This document shows positions 26,539-38,590 of a stretch of DNA of 64,000 bases, one piece after another. How positions within the stretch are numbered: the first letter of the stretch is position 1; every line of letters starts with the position of its first letter. This DNA is from Paenibacillus sp. N3.4 (GTDB taxonomy: Bacteria; Bacillota; Bacilli; Paenibacillales; NBRC-103111): contig NZ_VRTT01000011.1 in the NCBI RefSeq assembly GCF_008017805.1, positions 59,383 through 123,382 on the forward strand. The letters are read 5' to 3'. The notes under the pieces are model-generated. The model was not told the origin of the DNA and did no database searches. It worked only from the letters and a program-made list of their open reading frames with translations. A program made the translations under genes and the position numbers.

Positions 26539-27912
26539 TTATTTCTTCAAAGATGCGTCATAGTCTGCTTTTGCTTTCTCCATCGAAGTTGCCCAGCCTT
26601 TAAGGAAGTCGTCAACACTCATTTTACCGGTAAGTACTCTTTGGAAATCCGGCTCGAGTTGTTGCGTCGTAATCTTCGTATAATCCGGCAGATGGAAAGG
26701 AAGTTTCAGCGCAACGGTATCCTTGTCAGCAAGCACTTCTGCGCCTTGTTGTATATGCTGCGTGTTTTTCACGTAATCGCTCTTGAGCGCATCGGTGTTG
26801 GTTGGCATTTGACCAATATTTTGGTTCCAATAGGTTTGGCTGTCAGCATTCATCAGGAAGCTTAAGAATTTCCAAGCTTCCTGTGGATGCTTAGAATTTT
26901 TAAACATAACTAATCCATTTGCAACTGGAACGACAACTCTTTTGCCATTAGCGGCTTTCGGTGGAATAACACCTGCAAATTTGTCTTTTCCTAGATTGGT
27001 TACGTGATCATTGAAGGAACCAAAATTATGTTGAATCATAGCAGAAGTTCCCGTATCAAACGTAGCGTTCATTTCTTTATTGCTGTTTGTCACGTCACTT
27101 ACAGGGGTATTCTTTTTATACAGTGCCGCGTATTTGTTCAAAAACTCAGCAATTTTCGGATCTCTTACCGTAGCCTTGCCATCAGGCGTAAAATACTCTG
27201 TGATACCGGAATACGCATAAATCATAGAAGTAAGCTGATTGATACTTCCGGAACCTCCACGAATGCTGAAACCGTAACGGTTATTTTTGATATCCGTCAG
27301 TTTCTCCGTATTGGTGAAGAAATCATCCCAAGTTGTAGGCGCTTTCAATCCAGCATCCTTTACCCAATCTGTGCGATACCACAGAATGTCCAGAAACATC
27401 GTATGCGGGAGATAATAAAGCTTATTGTTCGCAGATAAGCCTCTGTCGAACTCCACCATATTTGTAGCGATTTTATCTTTATCGCTCCAATCCTTGAAAT
27501 AGGGATCGAGCTCCTGCACAGCTCCTTTCGCCACAAAATCGGATAACCATACCATATTAATACCCGCTACATCGGGCGTGTCGTTAGCAGCAATGGATAC
27601 ATCATACTTTTGCTTGGCACCGCTTGCCGGGATTCCCACATATTCAACTTCGATGTTTGGATTCTTGGTTTGAAAACGCTTAATAAGTTCTTCATAAAAA
27701 GGAGTTCGGTTTGGTCCAGGGTTCTCATCCCAGAAGGTAAGTTTTACTTTTTCTGCTGGTTTGGAGGGTTGAGTTGATGTCGTTGTAGTTGGCGTTACAG
27801 TTGGTGCTGTTGTTCCATTCGTAGTTGAACCTCCGCCATTGCCGCATCCTGTTAGGGTCAACGATACGGCCGAGCCAATTACCATTAACATTTTAAGACC
27901 CTTTTTGTACAT
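26539..27912 (-). CDS. carbohydrate ABC transporter substrate-binding lipoprotein
   Basis: About 457 residues, with a lipoprotein signal MYKKGLKMLMVIGSAVSLTL and lipobox LTGCGN. A Thr/Ser/Pro-rich linker follows, then an extracellular solute-binding domain of family 1 (KLTFWDENPGPNRTPFYEEL, MIYAYSGITEYF, MFKNSKHPQEAWKFLSFLM). The start at 27912 is supported by AAAGGAG; an upstream ATG has no site. It forms an operon with two permease genes upstream and no ATPase gene, so an MsmX-type shared ATPase encoded elsewhere is expected. Confidence 0.93.
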   Translation of the reverse strand: MYKKGLKMLMVIGSAVSLTLTGCGNGGGSTTNGTTAPTVTPTTTTSTQPSKPAEKVKLTFWDENPGPNRTPFYEELIKRFQTKNPNIEVEYVGIPASGAKQKYDVSIAANDTPDVAGINMVWLSDFVAKGAVQELDPYFKDWSDKDKIATNMVEFDRGLSANNKLYYLPHTMFLDILWYRTDWVKDAGLKAPTTWDDFFTNTEKLTDIKNNRYGFSIRGGSGSINQLTSMIYAYSGITEYFTPDGKATVRDPKIAEFLNKYAALYKKNTPVSDVTNSNKEMNATFDTGTSAMIQHNFGSFNDHVTNLGKDKFAGVIPPKAANGKRVVVPVANGLVMFKNSKHPQEAWKFLSFLMNADSQTYWNQNIGQMPTNTDALKSDYVKNTQHIQQGAEVLADKDTVALKLPFHLPDYTKITTQQLEPDFQRVLTGKMSVDDFLKGWATSMEKAKADYDASLKK

Positions 27913-27994
27913 GTTAACATCTCCTTTTATAATATCAATATATGCTAAATCTCTTTTCAAATAAAGCCTTGAAGAGAGAATTAGTTTAACATGA

Positions 27995-28861
27995 CTAACC
28001 TTTTACTGCTCCTGCACTGATGCCTTGCACTAAAAATTTTTGAACATAGGCGAACAAGATTGCGGCTGGCAGTAAAGCAATTACACTTCCTGCGGCTAAT
28101 GCGCCATATTGAATGTCATATTCACCCTGCATGTACCGAAGCCCCACTGGAAGTGTGAAGAGCGCCTTTTTGCTAATGAGCATGAGTGCAAACAGAAATT
28201 CGTTCCAGGAACCGATAAATGTATAAACCATGGTCGCCACAATACCTGGCACAAGGATCGGAAAAATGACTAAGAATACGGATTTCAATCGACTGCATCC
28301 ATCAACCATAGCCGCTTCTTCAAGCTGCTCAGGAATGTTAGTAATAAAACCGCTCATCAATATAGCATTGAAAGGAAGTTGAAACGTACTGTTAATAATG
28401 ACCAGTGCCAATAAATTGCTAGTCAGATGCAAACTTCTGAAAATCTCGAACATCGGAATAAGAAGCATCGCTCCCGGAATAAATTGGGTGCATAACAACA
28501 ACAGCATGAAAAGCTTTTTGCCTTTGAATTTAAATCGGCTGATTGCGTAGCCTACCAGGATGGAGCAAACTAGCACAATGAGTACAGTCAAGGCCGCAAC
28601 AATTAAGCTATTGACGAAATATTTGGAGAAACCTACATTATTCCATGCGATCAGAAAGTTTTTAAACGTTGCGGGCATCGGCAAGTACTTGATCGGAAGC
28701 TTGGTAATATCGCTTTCTCTCTTAAATGCGGTGACGAGCGCCCAAAATAATGGAAATAATGTGAATACCATCGCCAGCAGCATCGGTACATATAATAAAA
28801 ATGTTCTTTCCATTAACCTAGAAAGGATTGGAGTTGGTTTCATACTTTGCGCGTTTTTCAT
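27995..28861 (-). CDS. carbohydrate ABC transporter permease (MalG type)
   Basis: A 288-residue membrane protein with about six hydrophobic segments and the ATPase-contact loop EEAAMVDGCSRLKSVFLVIFP (EAA motif). The C-terminal QKFLVQGISAGAVKG is typical of the family. It starts 2 bp after the other permease gene, with a GGAAGGA site. Confidence 0.93.
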   Translation of the reverse strand: MKNAQSMKPTPILSRLMERTFLLYVPMLLAMVFTLFPLFWALVTAFKRESDITKLPIKYLPMPATFKNFLIAWNNVGFSKYFVNSLIVAALTVLIVLVCSILVGYAISRFKFKGKKLFMLLLLCTQFIPGAMLLIPMFEIFRSLHLTSNLLALVIINSTFQLPFNAILMSGFITNIPEQLEEAAMVDGCSRLKSVFLVIFPILVPGIVATMVYTFIGSWNEFLFALMLISKKALFTLPVGLRYMQGEYDIQYGALAAGSVIALLPAAILFAYVQKFLVQGISAGAVKG

Positions 28862-28863
28862 GC

Positions 28864-29799
28864 TTACTCTTCCTTCCCGTATCCGCTTAATTTTAAGTAA
28901 AACACTGCAAACAGCAACAGAATGATAAAGCCAATTACTGTTAACGCCGAGCCGTAACCAAAGTCTTGCGCGACAATTGCTTGTTTGACGATGTACATCG
29001 GAAGTGTTGTCGTTAAATCAATAGGTCCGCCTGTACCATTCGTCATAACAAATATTAAATCAACATTATTGAATTCCCAGACAGCTCTCAGCAGAGTTGT
29101 TAATATAATTGTTGTTTTTAAATACGGGAGCGTAATATGAAGGAAGGATTTCCATCTCCCTGCTCCATCTACCACTGCTGATTCATACAAATCACCTGGG
29201 ATCGTTTGCAAGCCGGCGAGCAATGCGATGGTGAAAAAAGGGATGCCTCTCCATAATTCAGCTGTTACTATGGCAGGAAATGCCGTGTGTATTTCAGAAA
29301 GCCATGCAATTTTATGATTAATAATACCTAGCTTCATTAATAAATCGTTGAGCGGTCCTATTTGTTCGTTAAATAGGATTTGCCACAAGGTCGAGGTTAC
29401 AACCCCGGATATGGCCCAAGGCAGAATGGCTGCCGATCTGAATAGTCCGCGAAATTTAAAGGCTTGATTCAACATGAGGGCAATTCCTAATCCGAAAAAG
29501 AGCTGCAGCGCGACCTCTACGAATACCCATTTAGCCGAAACCCACAATGTTGAAAAAAACAACTTATCCGATGTGAAGATAGCTTTAAAATTATCGAGCC
29601 CAATAAATCCATTCTCGTAAGCTTTCGTGGGATTAAACTTTTGAAAGCTGAAATAAAATACATTCCCAACCGGGTAGAACAGAAAGACGATAATCAAGAC
29701 AATCGCCGGCGCGATCAAGATGTAAGGCAACCACTGAATGCGCTGCTTCTGTTTTTTTACAATCGTCCGGTTTATAACGTTAGATTGATTTGTACTCAC
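28864..29799 (-). CDS. carbohydrate ABC transporter permease (MalF type)
   Basis: A 311-residue permease with about six membrane segments and the EAA loop YESAVVDGAGRWKSFLHITLP. The start is GTG at 29799 with GGAGGAAA upstream. It is the first gene of the importer operon, whose promoter region carries the tandem repeats described at 29857-29920. Confidence 0.92.
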   Translation of the reverse strand: MSTNQSNVINRTIVKKQKQRIQWLPYILIAPAIVLIIVFLFYPVGNVFYFSFQKFNPTKAYENGFIGLDNFKAIFTSDKLFFSTLWVSAKWVFVEVALQLFFGLGIALMLNQAFKFRGLFRSAAILPWAISGVVTSTLWQILFNEQIGPLNDLLMKLGIINHKIAWLSEIHTAFPAIVTAELWRGIPFFTIALLAGLQTIPGDLYESAVVDGAGRWKSFLHITLPYLKTTIILTTLLRAVWEFNNVDLIFVMTNGTGGPIDLTTTLPMYIVKQAIVAQDFGYGSALTVIGFIILLLFAVFYLKLSGYGKEE

Positions 29800-29856
29800 T
29801 GGGTTTCCTCCGCTTCAAGTCTTTTGAGTTTCAATTGAATCCGTTTCTATATTCCA

Positions 29857-29920
29857 ATTGTAGGGCAGATATGCTCTGTGGAGAATCAAATATCATTATC
29901 AGAATGTTTAAGATTATTAA
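29857..29920 (-). promoter_or_regulatory. importer promoter with tandem 21-bp-spaced operator repeats
   Basis: In plus-strand reading, copies of a TGTTTAATATCATTAA-like element begin at 29884 (diverged, 11 of 16) and 29905 (TGTTTAAGATTATTAA), 21 bp apart. A -10 box TACAAT (minus strand, 29857-29862) ends 22 bp from the near copy. No good -35 is present, as expected for an activated promoter. The same layout occurs at 38467-38530 and 62446-62510. Confidence 0.7.
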
Positions 29921-29961
29921 CAGATAAATGAACTATAGATGTTCCATAAGTTTGTATAAAT

Positions 29962-30004
29962 AAAAAATAGTGGAACGGGAAATATCCCCGTTCCACTATT
30001 TTTT
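29962..30004. terminator. strong bidirectional terminator
   Basis: AATAGTGGAACGGG pairs with CCCGTTCCACTATT around a short loop, flanked by A and T runs on both sides. Confidence 0.85.
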
Positions 30005-30023
30005 ATATTGCCGACAAACCGAT

Positions 30024-30386
30024 TTAGTTTATTTTCGTTAGGCCAATGAAGTCGAAGGATGGACCATTAGCGATAGCCGAAACCGTGAATGTAAAAGTGT
30101 GACTGCCTTGAGTCAAAGTAGTATTGCCGACATTTGTTAAGTACATCCCTTGTACATTCGAATTTGCTACTGTCTCATCTACCGAGCCTACTACATTGGA
30201 TACAGTGTCCACCGTGAGCTGCATACTAGTTCTATTCGTATTACTTTTCTTAGAACCGAATAGTACAGTGTACGTACCAGCCGTTGGAATGTTAATAGTA
30301 AAGCTGAGGGTTTGACTAACAACGAGCGTTTTTTCGGTAATTCTTGTAATCCGTTGATTCTGTTTCTGTTTTAGCTTATGCTTCAT
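30024..30386 (-). pseudogene. duplicated carbohydrate-binding domain fragment
   Basis: About 90 residues (TYTVLFGSKKSNTNRTSMQL, then a SHTFTF segment and FDFIGLTKIN) parallel the C-terminal carbohydrate-binding-like domain of the giant protein upstream (YNVLFGSKKSNSGRNTMQLS, then FDFIALTKTN). The front of the domain is replaced by unrelated KQKQNQRITRITEK sequence and there is no signal or anchor. It is best read as a broken tandem copy of the end of the giant gene. Confidence 0.7.
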
Positions 30387-30678
30387 AGTGAATGCTTCTT
30401 TTCGTATGTGGGTTTTTGTTCGGCCAGAACATTTCCCAGTATACTAGAGGCGCTTTTTTCATTCAAAGCTCAAATTACTTTATTACAGGAATGGCTCCTT
30501 GTTAGATCTACAGTATTGGATATTTTACCATATTCTTCTCGATTTGGGGAGGACGAGATTACAGATATGCTTTCGAGATTATGAAAAGGACGCCTCAATT
30601 AGAGACGTCCTTTTCGAAGTACTTGTAACTGATGTTTTTTTGTTCGCAATTACTAATCAACCCGTATGGCTAATAGTA
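30387..30678. other. gap with a hairpin and a possible gene tail
   Basis: AAAAGGACG-c-CTC pairs with GAG-a-CGTCCTTTT at 30584-30614, a bidirectional terminator. Before it the plus strand reads LQEWLLVRSTVLDILPYSSR and GEDEITDMLSRL-stop (to 30584), which looks like the tail of a lost gene, perhaps a TetR-type regulator. No complete gene seen. Confidence 0.4.
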
Positions 30679-33600
30679 TTAATTAGTTTTAGTGAGGGCA
30701 ATAAAGTCGAAGGATTGGCCACTTGCAGAACCCGCAACTTTGAACCTGAACATGTGGCTGCCTGCGGTCAAATTAACGCTCCCAATATTTGTTGAGTACA
30801 TTCCTTGGTTTGCGGTTACCTCATTTACCGCACTACCCACATTGGTTCCATCAACAGATAGTTGCATCGTATTTCTACCGGAATTACTTTTCTTTGAACC
30901 GAAAAGCACATTATAGGTACCGGCTACGGAAACGTTAATCTGGAACTCGATGTATTGATTTGCTGCAGTAAAATTCACCTGCAAATGTGAATTGTTTACC
31001 GCACTATTTCGGTCATGATTACCAGCCGTATCATCATTCCCCATGTTTATAGTGTTACTATTGGATGTAGTAATAGTAATATCTGGGTTAGCTGCGTATA
31101 GGTCATGTACTACGTCCACTAAGTTGATGGTATAAAATGACGGGCTTGACAAGCCATCCTGGGGAGTTACCTTCAACAGATCCCCTGTTTGAAGAAGAGC
31201 ATTGCCGGTCTTAACAGCGTAGACTGCATCCATTACGGAATACGACTGGTTCGTTGCGTCAGACGATTCAATCTCAGCCAAAAGATTTGCTGCGGTTATG
31301 CCGGTATAAGCAAGAATTGTTCGATCTGAATTATATAATGTTGCGACATGAGGATGTGATGCTGTTTTTACTTGAGCATACGTACTTGATGCTGAAGCTG
31401 CAATTGCAATCGTATAAGTGGCAGTTGTCGTGCCGTCTGCCGCTTTAACGACTAACTTATCCCCATTCACTGCGTTCCCGGTAGTCTTTGCAGTTCCGGT
31501 AGCATTTGTAGTTGAATACGTTTGAATCGTTCCGTCTGTCGATTTCAACTGACCTGCTATAGTTGTAATAACTGTAGTGGTTCCTGACGTCGCAATTCTA
31601 CGGTCTGCGTTATTTACAACAATGACTGTAGTATTGCCTGTATTCAGTTGCAAGTTCGTAGTAGGGAAAGCGATCAAATAATCCTTGTGCGCTACCCCGT
31701 CAGCTGCCGTAACCTTCAGAATATCACCTGTTACAAGTACATCAGTAGATACTTTAGGCGTGTTCCCTGAATCAGTAACAACGTAATTCTGCGGAGATAC
31801 ATCCGTGGAAACGATTTGTGTCAACAAATCTGCAACGGTCGCACCTGCTACGATGACAACGGATGCTGCATTAACAGCGTACAATTTCGCATGAGACGAA
31901 TTCAAGGCAATACTCGTATTGTTGCTAAGCGCCCGTGCGACATCGATCGTATAAGGGACATTAGTTGTTCCATCAGCCGCCGTTACGACCAGTTGATCTC
32001 CGGTAACAAGCGCACCCGTTGGTTTTGATGTGTTGCCAGCATCCTTGATGGAATAACCTTGAGTCGATCCGTCAGTCGAGACGACTTGAGTTGTGACATG
32101 TGCTACCGTTGTATTGGAAGTTACATTCACGGTTTTGCCGCATTATCAACTGCCGTCACATTCGGATGAATTGTTGCCATTTGAATGTTGGTGTTTGTGC
32201 TTGGTGAAACGTTGATGTTATAAGTTACTGTCGTCGATTTGTCAGACGCAGTAACGACCAACTTATCTCCGTTAACGAGCGTTCCTGCACCTTTCAGAGC
32301 GTTGCTTGAATCCTTAACGACATAAGTCTGCGTTGAGCTATCCGTAGCGCTAATTTGAGCTGTAAGTTGGGCTACGATAGTCCCGTATACAGTTGTAACC
32401 GTATGGGCTGCCGTATCGACTGCCGTCACATTAGGATGCGTAGCATTTAGTTGAATGTCCGTATTGCTGGATCCTGTTGCAGGTGTTGTTAATTCAAATT
32501 TAATATAGTCGATGACGACAACGCCTGTGGTCGTAACTACGAATCTCACTGGATACGTACCTGCAGTAGCGAAAGTTACTTGACCGAGATCAACTGGAAT
32601 AAACAGATTTGCTGTAGCATTCATCTCATTGACCGGCGAACCTGTCGCCACTCCATTGACATAAGGCTGAACCGTAGCTCTTCCAGAATTACTAGTCTTA
32701 TATTGGAAAGATGCGTTATAGGTTCCTGCTGGGACGAGCACGTCGAATTCAATCCATTCACCAACAGCACTTGAACTTGTTTGTAAATAAGTGATTCCAT
32801 TTGTTGCTGAAGTTGATAGTGTTGTAACTCCGCTGCTTTTCTTCACTTTAGATAATACATCTGCAGCTTTAAGCAGCACGATATCAGTCGGTTCAGGATT
32901 CGGTACAGTAATCGCATACTTCTTCGTTGTTGTCCCGTCCTCCGCAGTGACGACCAAGATATCTCCTGTCTCTAGTATTTGACTTGCAATCTTTGCAGCA
33001 TTACTCGAATCCGTTACAGAATAATTCTGTGTCGTACCATTGGTGGATTCGATTTGGTTCAATAGATTGGAAACAAGTGAACCGATTAATATTGTTACCG
33101 AATTAGCTTTTGTATCAATAGCCGTTACATTAGGATGTCCGCTTGCAACCACTTGAATTGCAGTATTACGGATATCTACAACAATTTGATAATCCCTCTT
33201 CGTTGTCCCGTTCTGAGCGGTGACGACTAAGATATCTCCTGTAACAAGTATTTGATCTGCGTTCTTAGCGGCATTAATCGAATTCGTTACAGAATACGTC
33301 TGTGTCGTACCATTGCTGGACTGGATTTGGCTCAAAAGATCGGAAACAAGTGAATTGCCTTTTAACGTTACCGAATTGGCCGATGTATCCACCGAAATTA
33401 CATTCGGATGGCTTGAAAGCATTTGAATTGCAGTACTTGTGACATCCACTACTAAGGTATTCGGATAAGTCTGTTTGGTTGGCACAGTTACATTGTTCAC
33501 GGCCGCAAGTGAAGTAAGCCCATTGCCCCATGTATCCTTGTAGTAAGAAGAATTCTTAATTGTAATATTACTTGAATTCCTGAGCTGTATGACATTTGGA

Positions 33601-36600
33601 TTACCAGTCCGCTGACCATTTTCATATTATCAATGGTGGCATCTTGAACATCATCCAACACGATGGCATATCGATCATCATTTTTCTCGAAATTTGTTGT
33701 GACATTGGTGAAAGTAAGGCCTTTCACATGTTTTGCCCAGAAGCCATAGGATGGTTGTTCCCCGATGTCGCCGATGTTGTACTTCCCTACACCCATCTCT
33801 GGAGGACTAATTTCTGAATCAGCAAAACTATTTCCACCTTTGACTAAAACAGCAACATTTTCAAAGTGTAAATTCTCAATATAGCCGATGTTGCGTCCGT
33901 CCGGAAGAGTCGGTCCGCCATCGCCGACCTTATAACCTGCAATGATTGGCGATGCCTTTGTCGTAGAAACTCCGCTATATGGAACCCATCTCTTGGATGG
34001 ATTACTATATTGACTTCCTTGATAAACCTCTTCAATATTAACATCTTTGATGTTTACATTTCTTACATATCCGATATTTACATTTGTGCTTAACAGTTCG
34101 TCTCTCTGTTTACCATTTTCCATCCATTTCATTCTTTTAGCGTCGCCGCCGATCACACGTCCCCTATTGGAAATTGAAATAAAGAAAGGTGCCCGAGTGC
34201 GTCTCATTTCTGACTTATGGTGTACTGTACCTGTGTAACCATAATTCAAATAAATATTCTCGACATGACCGCCATCATTCGTAGAAATTGAAAATCCGGC
34301 TTTATTCCCTGCCAGTACATAAATATTATCCACATAGGCGTTCTTAATATCGTCTACGGTTTCACTACCGATTTGGAACAGGTTGCAGTTGGTGTCGCCG
34401 ATAATGTTACGAACCCAAAAATCAGTTGCAGGTTTTGTAAAGCCTAGTGAAGAGTCGCTGCCCGGCTTTACAATATCATCGGAAGTACCTTTGGCATAGA
34501 TGTTTTTCGCATAAACATGGCTGGTCTGCATGTAATCAAAGACATCTCTGGCGCTGCCGCTTGCATCCTTGCCATAATAAAAGTCGTGCGTGTTGACATA
34601 ATCCGAACCGGTTGCCAGCATAGCAAAATGGCCCGCTTTATCCACTCTGAGCATATTGCTGATGTCTGTTTGCTTTACTTCATTTGTGCCATCAGCATTA
34701 ATGCTTTTAATATAATAGGGTTCGTCAGTGGTAGGTGAACTTGTCTCTTGATACCACAGGTCAAGTCCGTTATCCAAACCGCCAAATTCAACGTTCGTAC
34801 ACAACTTTACCGTAAGCATCTTATCTGAACGACTGCCTGCAGCATTATTCATGACATTGTCACTGGTCGTCAGATTATTATTGCCTGTAATTCTGCCATT
34901 ACCTATAATCTTGATATTATCTAATCTTTCACCAAAGAACATAGTGTTTCTAAAATAAGTATGACCTACATCTTGCTTGGTCATGTAATTTTCAGGATTT
35001 CTGTATGGCCCCGTGTCCGTTGCGGATGTACCAGCGCGATATGCTAAATCTGAGAAATAAGCTGACTCCGGAGCATCGCCGCCTTTTAAAGCAGAGATGG
35101 TCGCATCATTTTTGACATACAGGTATACATTACTTTGCAGATGAACGGTTCTCACATTAAATGTGCCACCTTCAAACAGCAGGGTACCGCCGCCTAAAGA
35201 ATTCAGATACAAAATGGCATTATCAATGGCTTGCGTGTCATCAGCTGAACCATTACCTTTTGCACCCATAAGCCTAGCGTTGAATTTACCTGTATAAAAT
35301 TTGGCAAAATTAGAGTCTCCCTTATTCTCGCCGCCAGTAATTGCAAGCTTAAAGAAATACTCTGTATCCGGAGTAAGGTTAGCAACCTCCACTTCATTGC
35401 TTGTTGCACCAACTACAGCACTACTGGCTGTCCAAGTTACTCCCTTATCCGTTGATTGCATCAAGTTAATGGAAGTGGCATTCTTAGCAGCACTCCAACT
35501 GAACTTTGCCTTTGTATAAGTGTCAGCGGTTTCCTTATAAGTAAGGCTCTTATCCAAAACTCGATTAAAGTTGCTTACTGTATTTACTACATTTAATCTA
35601 ACTGCGCCCGAGGGGCTTGTTAATACTTCCGGCTCAGCTGTCTTGTAGGAAGCTTCAAAATCATAGCTGCCTGCGCCTATCGTCACATTTTCAAAGGTAA
35701 TTTGAAGGTCTGCTCCATTGGCCGGTCTTAAATCAAGTCCTTTAAATGTGATGACCTGGCTTCTGTCACTATTGTCAACAATTGCAACTGTACCCACCTG
35801 TGGGAATCGGTATCCTGCACCCGTTCTGCCTACAGATTGTGTCGCAAGTCCGGAAAGCTTTACATCACCTCTGCCAATGACATTAACCTTTGTGTTATCC
35901 ATCGTCGAATGGATACCATTCGGAACCTTGAGTACAACCTCTGCTGCTGGACTTCTCATCCCTGCAAAGAAATTCAAAACGACGTTTGATGCAGTATTTG
36001 CAGTCATTTCGCTATTTACTAGCTGCAAGTCACCCCTTAACGCGCCTTTGATAACATTTACCTTATAATCGTGAGAATCTGGTCCTGAGCTGACAGTTAA
36101 AACGTCATCCTGTACTAATGAAGAAGACACGTTTTTAGCCGTCCCGCTTGAACTCTTGACTGCATAGGTCTGAACAGCAGAAGTCTTAGAAGTAATTTGA
36201 TTGAATAGTTCCCCCACTGTTTTTAATGTCAATGTGGTAAGACCATCAGCAGGTGTATCGGGTGTATCGACTGTGTAAATATATGTGTTGCCTGATGTAA
36301 TATTTATTGAATTACCTGTTATTTCACTAACATAGTTATAAGCAAGGTCTTTCAATTGGATGTCCGTATTACTCACACTAGTTCCCGCCGGTACAACTAC
36401 CGCAATGCTTCCTGTACTTGCTTTAGAATTATCGGAAGTTCTTGTTACTTCCAATACAAGATTCACCGTTGTTTGTGCTGTTGGAGGAACAATCGTTCCA
36501 TTGAGTGCAACAACACTTGTATCGCTTGATGTCTTGATCGCTACGGTAAATCCTGCTGGCACAGTTGGCAGTGCTAACTCAGCAGCATCCTTCGCTGGTG

Positions 36601-38437
36601 CTGCAATCGTCGTAATAGTCCCTGCAACTTCTGCCGCTGTTTGTTGGACTACGGATTTCGCAGGTACCACCACCGCAATGCTTACGGTGCTTGCTTTAGA
36701 ACTATCGGATGTTCTTGTTACTTCCAATACAAGATTCACCGTTGTTTGTGCTGTTGGAGGAACAATCGTTCCATTAAGTGCAATAACACTTGTATCGCTT
36801 GATGTATTGATCGCTACGGTAAATCCTGCTGGCACAGTCGGCAGCGTTAACTCAGCAGCGTCATTCGCTGGAGCTGCAATCGTCGTAATTGTCGCCGCAA
36901 CTTCTGCCGCTGTCTTGCTTATGGGTTGACTTCCGTCAGACGACGTTCCTCCGGATGAACCTCCTCCAGATGGTGTTCGTGCAGACACATCCGTTTTCAC
37001 GCCATCCGCTACGGAGACATGTGCCGGCTTCGATTCTATTTTTACGCCGTCCGCATTGATTATAGCGTTTTCAATATTGCCCGTCCCTTTAACCTCCGCC
37101 TGTGCATCCGCTTTGAAGTTCGTCACAGTTGCTTTCTCACCCATTTGTACGATCGTACCTGCAGCCAATTTTTGAATATCGACATTGACCACATTCCCGC
37201 CCATAAGTTCAACAGACGTCTTAGACTGGATGTTTAATTGATTCACGTTTCCGCCGCTAACCTTCACACTTGAACCGACCGCACTCTCCTTCACGTCGAT
37301 TTTATCGACGGAACCGTCTATCACCTGGACAGTCACACCGGGGACTTCAACCGAAACGCTGGTAAAGTTGCCGTCCAATTTAATCTCTTGATCTGCAGAC
37401 AAAGACCCAACAACTTGGACATTTCCAAAGCCTTTACCGTTATTATTTTCTGTTTCCAGCTTTGCACCAGATTTCAGCTGAACATTGGGGATATCTGTTT
37501 GACCTTGTAAGACAATACGCACTTTGCCATCCTGTTTGAGAACCATTAATTGACCTTCAAGCGTTGATTTATTGATGACGATACTATGCTCGCCGCCTCC
37601 ACGCACAATGGTTCGACCTTTGACTATTACATTCTCCATGGACATATTACCGTCGCCCAAACCCTGTGTCATGTATAAGTCGCCTGCAATGACCATATTT
37701 TTTAAATGTACATCTTTTGTATTAATCATCAAATTAGTAGAGATATTGCCTGAATACGTATCCGCTGCGTTTTTCAATTCTCCAACCATGCTATCTATCA
37801 TTTTGATAAATTCTGCTCTCGTGATAGAAGCCAGTGGATCAAAAGCGCCATTTTCCCGCCCCGACACATATCCGCCTTCAAGCAAGGCATTGATAGCTCC
37901 CTTGCTCCAGCTTGCTATACTGCCTGCATCGGTGAAACGATCGGAAGCTTTTTTATCCTTAGCTTGCAGATCGAATGCCTGAGAAAGAATAACTGCTGCC
38001 TCCTGCCGACTGATCGAGGCATCCGGCCTGAAATTGCCCTTCTCATCGCCGGTCACAATCCCCGCCGCCACAGCTTTCGAGACGTCCTCTGCATACCAAG
38101 CGTTAGATGCAACATCAGGGAAGGAACGATTCACTTTATCCGTATACCCAAATACCCGGTTCACTAAGGAGACAAACTCAGCTCTGGAAACTGAAGCATT
38201 AGGTTTGAACGTCCCATCTGCATAACCTTTAACAATACCCTTTTGAGACCATCGATTGATCTCCTTGTTCGCCCAGTGATTAGCAGTGTCTACGAATGCC
38301 AATGCACTTACAATAGTGTCAGCATTGACCGCTGCTGTCGCTGGCTCTGCTGCTGCAACCGCACCTACGGTTGCTGTAGAAAATAACATGGATAGGATTT
38401 GGATTCTCGCAAGCGCTTTCTTGGTGTTCTGAAGCAT
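30679..38437 (-). pseudogene. giant S-layer-anchored GH28-like beta-helix protein, two frameshifts
   Basis: Three frames in series give one surface protein of about 2,586 residues: 38437-33600, 33600-32133 and 32133-30679. Order: signal peptide (1-35); three SLH domains (about 48-215) for binding secondary cell-wall polymer; a beta-rich stretch (220-480); a Gly/Ser linker; two near-identical 91-residue repeats; further Ig-like segments; an FN3-like domain (about 945-1045); a GH28/pectate-lyase-type right-handed beta-helix (FNARLMGAKGNGSADDTQAI, then SDDIVKPGSDSSLG, DTNCNLFQIGSETVDD); repeats with the pattern 'HPNVTAVDT...TVTYNINV' alternating with two carbohydrate-binding-like domains. Restoring one base near 33606 and one A in the run at 32133-32136 joins the frames, so either artefact or recent inactivation is possible. 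Probable role: degradation of pectin or rhamnogalacturonan at the cell surface. The ATG at 38437 has AAAGGGGG. Confidence 0.85.
36387..36932 (-). repeat. two 273-bp coding repeats (91-residue Ig-like units)
   Basis: Two adjacent units start with TAAEVA and share LPTVPAGFTVAI, SDTSV, ALNGTIVPPTAQTTVNLVLE and VTRTSD, with very high DNA identity. Nearly the same DNA recurs in the second giant gene at 59030-59580. Confidence 0.85.
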
Positions 38438-38466
38438 TTGGTATCCCCCTTTGATGTAATAATCCT

Positions 38467-38530
38467 ATTATAAAGAGAAGCACCTGCTTAGAGTGTTTAA
38501 TATTTTAATAGAATTGTTTAAGATCTTTTC
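38467..38530 (-). promoter_or_regulatory. giant-gene promoter with tandem 21-bp-spaced repeats
   Basis: Plus-strand TGTTTAATAT (from 38494) and TGTTTAAGAT (from 38515) are 21 bp apart. The -10 box TATAAT (minus strand, 38467-38472, context CTCTTTATAATA) ends 22 bp from the near copy, exactly as at the two sister promoters. Confidence 0.75.
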
Positions 38531-38590
38531 AAATTGCTCTGTTCCTCCTACTTGAGATATTGTCCCTATTTCCCTGTGAGCGTGCAGAAA

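Noticed and set aside
33274..33531. 85-codon minus-strand ORF near the first frameshift of the giant gene
   Set aside because: Third-frame shadow; the correct frame continues the beta-helix end and repeat sequence.
36360..36929. 189-codon Val/Thr-rich plus-strand ORF
   Set aside because: Antisense of the 273-bp coding repeats; repeats on one strand create a long open frame on the other. The same applies to 59058-59573.
36387..36932. CRISPR-like array
   Set aside because: The repeats are long, in-frame and protein-coding with no unique spacers; no short regularly spaced repeats were seen anywhere.
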